Origin: Chromatium okenii
GTDB lineage: Bacteria; Pseudomonadota; Gammaproteobacteria; Chromatiales; Chromatiaceae
NCBI RefSeq assembly: GCF_002958735.1
Contig: NZ_PPGH01000035.1
Coordinates: 398,001-462,000, forward strand
Direction: 5' to 3'
DNA: 64,000 bases
The position numbers and the translations under genes were made by a program. Positions 58,153 through 64,000 of the stretch are shown in pieces. The notes beneath the pieces were generated by a model. The model was not told where the DNA came from and searched no databases. It was given only the letters and a program-made list of their open reading frames with translations. How positions within the stretch are numbered: the first letter of the stretch is position 1; each line of letters opens with the position of its first letter.

Positions 58153-58314
58153 TGTTCCATCCTAATTCCCGCATCATCGTTTGATTCCGCACTAACACGC
58201 ACCATCATTTACGTTGCTCTCATCGCGCTTGATTCACTTGGCAACAGATCGCCGTGATTTTACATTCGGCGCTGAATCACCCTAAATTTTGATCCAAATT
58301 TCAAGGAGAACACT

Positions 58315-59952
58315 GTGTCGGTTCGACCTGCATCGGAATCCGCTCAACAAACGGTGATTGACGCGCTGACAGCTTTTCTCGCTGCGCCGCCAGCCGGAAC
58401 GCCACCGGAATTGATTGAGGCACTCGCATTAATGGGCGGTCATCCGTCTAACCCGTTGCCGCCACGCTTGTTTTTTGAAGCAGTCGAACAGGCACCGCTA
58501 GCAATTTCCATTACCGACGCTCGCGCTACTATTTTGTATGCCAATCTCGCCTTTGAAACGCTGACCGGTTATCACCGCGCTGAAGTGTGCGGCAAAAACG
58601 AATCAATTCTTTCTAATAATGCCACGCCAGCCAGTATTTACGCGCAATTGTGGCACACCATTCAGCGCAAACAAACGTGGACTGGCATACTCGTTAATCG
58701 CACTAAGCAAGGCGGCGATTATCTCGCTGAACTGATTATTTCGCCGGTATTAAATGCGCATGGTGAATTGCAATACTTTCTCGGAATGCACCGCGATGTC
58801 ACTAAAGTACACGAATTAGAAGGTGCATTGCGCCAGCAAAAAGCACGAATTGAAATGGTGCTCGATGCTGCGCCAGTGTTAATGGCGCTTTTGGATAGCA
58901 ATGGGCGCGTCATTCTCGATAATCAGGAATATAAAAAGCTGCTCGGCGATTTGCGCGGGCGCGAACCAGTTGATTTGTTTCAACAGGCGCTCAGTGAACA
59001 ACTCGGTCGGGATGCGTTTGCGAGTTGCCTTGACGGTCAAGATTTCAAAAACGTGCAAATCAGCATTGATATTCAAGGACATTCTGGAACGCGCTGGTTT
59101 GCGTGTTCGGGAACGCGCATTGAAGAATCCGATCCTTCAGCGCGGAGTTATTTCGGTCAACAGCAGCCCGGTGAGCGCCGACTGCTGCTGTTGGTCAACG
59201 AAGTCACTGCGCATCGCCGCGAGGTTGAACGCGCCCAGCTCGAACATCTTCGCGCCAGCCTCGCCGAACAACAATTGATGCACGGAATGCGCGAAGCACT
59301 CGCGGCAGCCATTTACCAAATTCAAGGTCCGCTCAACGTCATCAACGCTGCGGCTGGCATGTTGCGCAGTGGCGCGGGCAATGTGGAAACGCTCGCCGGA
59401 ATGCTCGATCAAATCAATGTTTCTGGCAGCAAGGCGCTGGAAACCCTCCGCGCCGCGCTGCCGGAAGAACCGCGTGAAATCGGCGTGTTGGTCAATATCA
59501 ACGCGCTGCTGCGGCAAGTGCTCGAACTGGAAACTGCGCAGCTGCTGGCAACCGGCATCGTCGTCGATTGGCAACCTGCGACCGTGCTGCCGGAATTGCC
59601 CGGACATCAAAACCAATTGCGTTCGCTGTTCAAACATTTGATTAATAACGCGATTCAGGCGCTGCGTGAAGCGCGACCGCCGCAGCGTGAATTGCGTTTG
59701 ACCACGCGCCGTTTGGAGCGCGGCGTTGAAATTGAGATTCAAGACAACGGTCACGGCATCGCGCCCGAGGAACGCTATCGCGTGTTTGAACCCTTTTATA
59801 TTGGCTGGCGCGACCGCCGCGGACGCGCCGGAATGGGGTTGGCGCTGGCGCAGGAAATCGCCAACGTTCACGGTGGTTCCATCAGCGTTGATTCCGAAGC
59901 GGACGGTTGCCTGCTCCGCGTGACGCTCACTGCTGTAGCAATGGACGAATAA
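58315..59952 (+). CDS. nifL: Nitrogen fixation regulator NifL
   Basis: 545 residues from GTG at 58315, with AAGGAG upstream. The first PAS domain (residues about 60-175; FFEAVEQAPLAISITDARA, then ILYANLAFETLTGYHRAEV) would bind FAD and sense redox state. A second PAS follows (about 190-310). The C-terminal part resembles a histidine-kinase ATPase with N-box LFKHLINNAIQALRE, IQDNGHGIAPEERYRVFEPFY and GRAGMGLALAQEIANVHGG. The H-box has AIYQIQGPLNVI, with no phospho-accepting His, so control is by direct protein contact. NifL binds and inhibits NifA when oxygen or fixed nitrogen is present. nifA follows two bases after the stop. Confidence 0.93.
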   Translation: MSVRPASESAQQTVIDALTAFLAAPPAGTPPELIEALALMGGHPSNPLPPRLFFEAVEQAPLAISITDARATILYANLAFETLTGYHRAEVCGKNESILSNNATPASIYAQLWHTIQRKQTWTGILVNRTKQGGDYLAELIISPVLNAHGELQYFLGMHRDVTKVHELEGALRQQKARIEMVLDAAPVLMALLDSNGRVILDNQEYKKLLGDLRGREPVDLFQQALSEQLGRDAFASCLDGQDFKNVQISIDIQGHSGTRWFACSGTRIEESDPSARSYFGQQQPGERRLLLLVNEVTAHRREVERAQLEHLRASLAEQQLMHGMREALAAAIYQIQGPLNVINAAAGMLRSGAGNVETLAGMLDQINVSGSKALETLRAALPEEPREIGVLVNINALLRQVLELETAQLLATGIVVDWQPATVLPELPGHQNQLRSLFKHLINNAIQALREARPPQRELRLTTRRLERGVEIEIQDNGHGIAPEERYRVFEPFYIGWRDRRGRAGMGLALAQEIANVHGGSISVDSEADGCLLRVTLTAVAMDE

Positions 59953-59954
59953 TC

Positions 59955-61541
59955 GTGACTGCATCAATTCCCATTCCGACCGAACGCATTGACCCGCAGC
60001 GGCTGGCGCTGCTTGAAACACAATTGACCGCGCTGTTTGAAGTTAGCAGCGTTTTGAGTCGCTCGCTGAATCTGCGCCAAACGCTGCGCGAAGTGCTCGG
60101 CGTATTGCACGATCGCGGACGGCTCAGTCACGGTTTGGTGTGTTTACTTGACGACGAGCGCGGCGAATTGCTCATCAGCGCCATTCACGGCGCCGACGCC
60201 GAACCCTTTGAAAAGGTGAGTTATCAGCCCGGCGAAGGAGTGCTCGGGCGCATTTTGTCCACCAATGAACCGTGGATTTTGCCGCGCATCGCCGACGAAC
60301 CGCGTTTTCTGGATCGGCTCAGTTTGTACGATGCGGCGCTGCCGTTTATCGGCGTTCCGATTCGCTTCGGCGATGGCGGCGCGATTGGCGTATTTGCTGC
60401 GCAGCCGCCCGCTGGTGAGGAATTGCTGGCGGAACGGTCGCGTTTTCTCGAAATGGTCGCCAATTTGATCGGGCAAGCAGTGCGGCTGGCGCGAACGGTG
60501 GAAGCCGAGCAGCTGGCGCTGCGCGAAGAGCGCGATAAATTGCGGCGCGAAGTCAAAGGCAGTCACGGGTTTGACAGCATTATTGGTCGCGCCAATTCAA
60601 TGCGGTTGGTATTCGATCAGGTGCGGCAGGTTGCCAAATGGAATACGACAGTGCTCATTCGTGGCGAATCCGGCACGGGTAAAGAATTAATTGCGAACGC
60701 GATTCATTACAATTCGCCGCGCGCTCGCGCTGCGTTTATTAAACTCAATTGCGCGGCGCTGCCGGACAATTTGCTGGAATCGGAATTGTTTGGGCACGAA
60801 AAAGGCGCGTTTACTGGCGCAGTCGCGCTGCGCAAAGGTCGATTTGAGCAGGCCGATGGCGGCACGTTATTTCTCGATGAAATCGGCGAAATCAGCCCAG
60901 CATTTCAAGCCAAATTGCTGCGCGTGTTGCAGGAAGGCGAATTCGAGCGCGTCGGCGGCGGACGCACTTTGAAGGTCGATGTGCGCGTGATTGCGGCGAC
61001 CAACCGCGATTTGGAGGCCGAAGTTCGTGCTGGCGAATTCCGCGAGGATTTGTATTACCGCTTAAATGTGATGCCGATTCGGATGCCAGCACTGCGCGAA
61101 CGCATTGAGGATGTGCCGGATTTAGCGCGGTTTTTGGTCAATAAAGTGGCGCGGATGCAGGGGCGCGAGCTGGCGATTACTGACAGCGCGTTGCGGGTGC
61201 TGATGCGTTACGACTGGCCGGGCAATGTGCGCGAATTGGAAAACTGCATGGAACGTGCCGCAGTGATGAGCGAACAGGGCGTGATTGACCGCGATGTGAT
61301 TCAACTCACGGGGATTGATGTCAGCGCCAGCGGTGTTGATTCTGCGCCAGCGCCGAGTGCCAACGTTGCCACCAGCGCCGTTGATTTGCATGATCCCGAT
61401 CTTGACGAACGCGAGCGCGTGATTGCGGCGTTGGAAGAAGCAGGCTGGGTGCAGGCGAAAGCGGCGAGGTTGCTGAATATGACGCCGCGCCAGATTGCGT
61501 ATCGCATTCAAACGCTCAATATCCGAATGCGGCAGTTTTGA
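59955..61541 (+). CDS. nifA: Nif-specific sigma-54 activator NifA
   Basis: 528 residues from GTG at 59955 ([20 protein letters not shown]), the start nearest to the nifL stop; the frame extends into nifL. The N-terminal GAF domain (about 35-190; [20 protein letters not shown]) is followed by the AAA+ domain with Walker A GESGTGKE, the sigma-54-contact GAFTGA, Walker [12 protein letters not shown], and the C-terminal [22 protein letters not shown]. The linker between AAA+ and HTH has no Cys-X4-Cys pair, as expected for NifA proteins controlled by NifL rather than sensing oxygen themselves. It activates nif promoters. The structural nif genes are not in the window. Confidence 0.95.
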   Translation: MTASIPIPTERIDPQRLALLETQLTALFEVSSVLSRSLNLRQTLREVLGVLHDRGRLSHGLVCLLDDERGELLISAIHGADAEPFEKVSYQPGEGVLGRILSTNEPWILPRIADEPRFLDRLSLYDAALPFIGVPIRFGDGGAIGVFAAQPPAGEELLAERSRFLEMVANLIGQAVRLARTVEAEQLALREERDKLRREVKGSHGFDSIIGRANSMRLVFDQVRQVAKWNTTVLIRGESGTGKELIANAIHYNSPRARAAFIKLNCAALPDNLLESELFGHEKGAFTGAVALRKGRFEQADGGTLFLDEIGEISPAFQAKLLRVLQEGEFERVGGGRTLKVDVRVIAATNRDLEAEVRAGEFREDLYYRLNVMPIRMPALRERIEDVPDLARFLVNKVARMQGRELAITDSALRVLMRYDWPGNVRELENCMERAAVMSEQGVIDRDVIQLTGIDVSASGVDSAPAPSANVATSAVDLHDPDLDERERVIAALEEAGWVQAKAARLLNMTPRQIAYRIQTLNIRMRQF

Positions 61542-61549
61542 GCTAATCA

Positions 61550-62128
61550 ATGATGTGGAATTTACCTAACATACTGACATTATTGCGGATTGCGTTGATT
61601 CCGGTCTTCGTTGTCGTGTTTTACATTGAGGCATGGTGGACACCTTACGCGGCTGCAGCCGTATTCGGTATCGCCGCACTCACTGATTGGCTCGACGGCT
61701 ATTTGGCGCGGCGCTGGGCGCAAACTTCGCCGCTCGGTGCATTTCTTGATCCAGTCGCAGATAAATTGATGGTCGCAGTCGCGCTGGTCGTATTAATGCA
61801 AGCTGATCCGCGCATTTTGCTGGCGCTGCCGGTGATGGTCATTATCGGGCGAGAAATTACGGTGTCAGCGCTGCGCGAATGGATGGCGGAAGTGGGAGCG
61901 CGGGCAACGGTGGCGGTGTCGCAGCTCGGCAAAATCAAAACTACCGTGCAGATGATTTCCATCACGTTATTGATTTTGCGCGATTCTTTGCTGGGATTCT
62001 GGGTTTATCCGCTGGGGCTGGCGTTGCTGTACATCGCCGCAATCCTGACGCTGTGGTCAATGGTGGTTTATCTCATCGCCGCATGGCCGAGTTTATCCGG
62101 TCAAACGGCAATGAATACGCGGAAATAA
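61550..62128 (+). CDS. pgsA: CDP-diacylglycerol-glycerol-3-phosphate 3-phosphatidyltransferase
   Basis: 192 residues with about six membrane segments, starting MMWNLPNILTLLRIALIPVF. The CDP-alcohol transferase motif is seen as DWLDGYLARRWAQTSPLGAF and LDPVADK, with its conserved Asp, Gly and Arg. It makes phosphatidylglycerol-phosphate in the inner membrane. It is eight bases downstream of nifA on the same strand, so read-through from nifLA is likely. A second ATG at 61553 is equally possible as start. It ends one base before the metF end on the other strand. Confidence 0.95.
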   Translation: MMWNLPNILTLLRIALIPVFVVVFYIEAWWTPYAAAAVFGIAALTDWLDGYLARRWAQTSPLGAFLDPVADKLMVAVALVVLMQADPRILLALPVMVIIGREITVSALREWMAEVGARATVAVSQLGKIKTTVQMISITLLILRDSLLGFWVYPLGLALLYIAAILTLWSMVVYLIAAWPSLSGQTAMNTRK

Positions 62129-62129
62129 A

Positions 62130-62975
62130 TCATTTGGTTGGCAAATGAAGCTCAGTCCATAAACGCACAATTGGTGCGGATTGATTCATCGTATAGAAAT
62201 GCAACCCCGGTGCACCGCCAGCGATTAATTGCTGGCACAAATTCAGCACCACTTCGTGACCAAAGGCGCGAATACTTTCGACATCGTCGCCAAATCCTTC
62301 TAATTGCCGCCGAATCCAGCGCGGAATTTCTGCTCCGCAAGTATCCGAAAATCGTGCCAATTGCGTGTAATTGGTAATCGGCATAATGCCCGGAATAATG
62401 GGAATGTTGATTCCGCTGCGCTGGCAATTCGTAACAAAGGCAAAATACGCATCTGCATTATAAAAATACTGCGTAATTGCGCCATCGGCTCCAGCGTCCA
62501 CTTTACGCTTAAAGTTCTCAAAATCACGCGCCGGATTACTTGATTGCGGGTGATATTCGGGATAAGCCGCAACTTCAATTGAAAACGCATCGCTAAATTC
62601 AGTACGCACGAATTGCACCAATTCATTCGCATAATGAAAATTGCCACGTTCACCAGCACCCATTCCTGATGGCATATCACCGCGTAAAGCGACCAATCGT
62701 TTAATTCCCAGAGTTTGATAATGCGTCAATAACTCGCGCACTTGTTCGCGGGTCGAACCAATACAAGCGAGATGCGGCGCAGTATCAATGTTCAATTCGC
62801 GCAGCCAATTCACCGTGTCTAACGTTCCTTCACGAGTGGAACCGCCTGCGCCATAAGTGACCGAGAAATAAGCGGGATTCAGCGTATTGAGTTGGCTAAT
62901 TTCTAACTTGAGTTTCGCCATGCCTTCAGCGGTTTTAGGTGGAAACAGTTCAACGCTGTAAAGTGGAGTTATCAT
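62130..62975 (-). CDS. metF: 5,10-methylenetetrahydrofolate reductase
   Basis: 281 residues from ATG at 62975 (MITPLYSVELFPPKTAEGM). Motifs are YSVELFPPKT with the catalytic Glu, YFSVTYGAGGSTREGTLDTV, LVALRGDMPSG, and GADGAITQYFYNADAYFAF for the FAD and folate sites. It reduces methylene-THF to methyl-THF for methionine synthesis. It is convergent with pgsA, with one base between the stops. Normal length for the family. Confidence 0.97.
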   Translation of the reverse strand: MITPLYSVELFPPKTAEGMAKLKLEISQLNTLNPAYFSVTYGAGGSTREGTLDTVNWLRELNIDTAPHLACIGSTREQVRELLTHYQTLGIKRLVALRGDMPSGMGAGERGNFHYANELVQFVRTEFSDAFSIEVAAYPEYHPQSSNPARDFENFKRKVDAGADGAITQYFYNADAYFAFVTNCQRSGINIPIIPGIMPITNYTQLARFSDTCGAEIPRWIRRQLEGFGDDVESIRAFGHEVVLNLCQQLIAGGAPGLHFYTMNQSAPIVRLWTELHLPTK

Positions 62976-63164
62976 TAATATATTCTCTGAAAAATGAAAT
63001 GCTGGCGTGATGGGTATTTGATCAATCCAGTACCGTTGGTTAACGGGTAATCATACTCGAAACTGACGGCGATATTCTAATTCAATAATAAGGGACAGGA
63101 CTCGGTTAGTCGTGGCATCGGCATCAAGATTTTTCGGAATTGAATCATTATTGCTTTAATCAAT

Positions 63165-63212
63165 AACGCAGTTGGTGTTAAGTGGAGCAATTTATTTAAC
63201 GCCAACTGCGTT
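63165..63212 (-). terminator. Long hairpin downstream of the Rha-type gene
   Basis: AACGCAGTTGGTGTTAA (63165-63181) and TTAACGCCAACTGCGTT (63196-63212) pair over 17 bases with one G-T pair and a 14-nt loop. It lies 16 bases past the stop of the minus-strand Rha-type gene. There is no T-run after it on that strand. The rest of 62976-63228 shows no gene. Confidence 0.6.
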
Positions 63213-63228
63213 TGTTCATCCTGCTATT

Positions 63229-64000
63229 TTATTGCGCTGGCAGCAATTTATTTCCATCCAGATGTGCTTCCAATCGCGCCAGTAATTCGGGAAAGCGATT
63301 TACAAAAAACAGCGGTTGGGTCTCGCGGGGATTATTCGGGCTGGTTTCATTGCGCCCGTATTGCAAACCTTCTTCGGTCAAACTCCAGAACTGCTTGATC
63401 TTACCGCCAGTACTCTTGCGTGACAGATGCTCCAGAATTCCCATTGCTTCCAATGCGGGATTGACGGTGTTAGCGACCTTACTACCCAGCGAATGTCCCA
63501 TCCCTTTCAATAGCGGAGTAATCGCTCTTACCAATGGTTCATCAACATAATCCGGCAGAAAATCGGAATTGAATCCTTCCGATTCAATAAATTTAGCCAA
63601 CATCCGAATCTTGCTGGTTTCTGATACGCGCAATGACCGCATCGCTAATTCAACAATCTGAACCTTCATTGCTGGTTGATAAGGCAGCGTATAGGTGTCG
63701 GGTTGAATAGATGATTGTTGCAGAGTTGATGCAAAAGCAGCTTCAAGTTCCTGCCAGCGATCCACTAATTTAGCAGTGAACTCAGGTGAAAGCTGGGCAA
63801 CTACAATGAACGTGTCGCGCTTGTGTGCGTGAGTGAAGACGTAGACCTGAACAGGTTTAGTAGCTGTAGAAATTTCCTCAATTTGAGGTAATTCGATAAC
63901 TCCTTGATTTGCAAGAGACTCAATCGTGCGTTTCACGTTGTCGTGACGCTTGCCGGTGAGTTCTGCGATCTCGCGGGAAGTCATGGTGACGGGTAATACG
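63229..64000 (-). CDS. Rha-family phage regulator with shared C-terminal domain (start outside window)
   Basis: 251 residues are open from an internal ATG at 63984, but the frame remains open to the window edge (VLPVT before MTSREIAELTGKRHDNVKRT), and Rha proteins usually begin a few residues before this motif. The true start is therefore probably outside. Residues 1-90 are the Rha/pRha DNA-binding-like domain (MTSREIAELTGKRHDNVKRT, then YVFTHAHKRDTFIVVAQLSP). From about residue 117 (63636) to the end it carries the same domain as the antirepressor at 9506-10354 (DEPLVRAITPLLK, GILEHLSRKSTG, LTEEGLQYGRNETSPNN). The role is phage-type transcription control; no other phage genes are in view. 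Confidence 0.85.
   Translation of the reverse strand, partial: VLPVTMTSREIAELTGKRHDNVKRTIESLANQGVIELPQIEEISTATKPVQVYVFTHAHKRDTFIVVAQLSPEFTAKLVDRWQELEAAFASTLQQSSIQPDTYTLPYQPAMKVQIVELAMRSLRVSETSKIRMLAKFIESEGFNSDFLPDYVDEPLVRAITPLLKGMGHSLGSKVANTVNPALEAMGILEHLSRKSTGGKIKQFWSLTEEGLQYGRNETSPNNPRETQPLFFVNRFPELLARLEAHLDGNKLLPAQ

Noticed and set aside
58153..58314. Sigma-54 promoter in front of nifL
   Set aside because: TTGGCA at about 58239 has no GC at the right distance for a -24/-12 pair.
59137..60021. 294-residue open frame opposite nifL
   Set aside because: It lies fully antisense to nifL and the nifA start, and no domain can be recognised.

Overview
The window looks like a chromosomal piece of a gammaproteobacterium, most likely a purple sulfur bacterium of the Chromatiaceae. 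The pointers are a PucC/LhaA-type (bacterio)chlorophyll-family transporter, a nifL-nifA pair without oxygen-sensing cysteines in NifA, an Ech-type [NiFe] hydrogenase, pilT-pilU, exosortase-A-associated genes and Chromatiales-like housekeeping proteins. Base composition appears close to balanced by eye, which would suit a Chromatium okenii-like organism; genus and species are inference.

Layout. 0-6 kb: the start of a DNA methyltransferase (cut by the window edge), a NUDIX protein, ilvD and lon. 5.9-13.6 kb: an accessory island with two nearly identical MmeI-like restriction-modification enzymes, between them a decayed toxin-antitoxin pair and a phage antirepressor with a small Ash-like leader ORF. 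13.8-28.7 kb: an old yellow enzyme, murU, the PucC-like transporter, a broken discoidin/glycosidase-like gene carrying a MITE-like insertion, two polysaccharide deacetylases, a GNAT enzyme, prlC, rho and trxA. 29-45 kb: panD, glgA, zwf, mnmA, a Ter-associated CitE-like/StiP pair, a flippase, pgl, a DUF349 protein, a metallo-beta-lactamase-fold enzyme, a DUF465 protein, a SUMF1-type membrane protein, a HAD phosphatase and an SDR. 45.4-51.1 kb: a six-subunit Ech hydrogenase operon (echABCDEF) with a HigBA-like toxin-antitoxin module between echB and echC. 51.2-64 kb: pilT-pilU, tRNA-Phe with a clear promoter and terminator, an exosortase-A-associated cluster, rpmB-rpmG, nifL-nifA, pgsA, metF and, at the edge, a Rha-type phage regulator that shares its C-terminal domain with the antirepressor at 10 kb.

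At least seven genes (discoidin/glycosidase, glgA, zwf, mnmA, stiP, flippase, DUF349) are split by small indels although the protein sequence on both sides stays well conserved. Several indels resolve as one-base changes in short homopolymers (mnmA, zwf, the flippase, part of glgA). This suggests consensus errors in the assembly more than gene death, except in the discoidin gene, which also carries an insertion. Several convergent gene pairs are separated by perfect hairpins that overlap or adjoin their stop codons.
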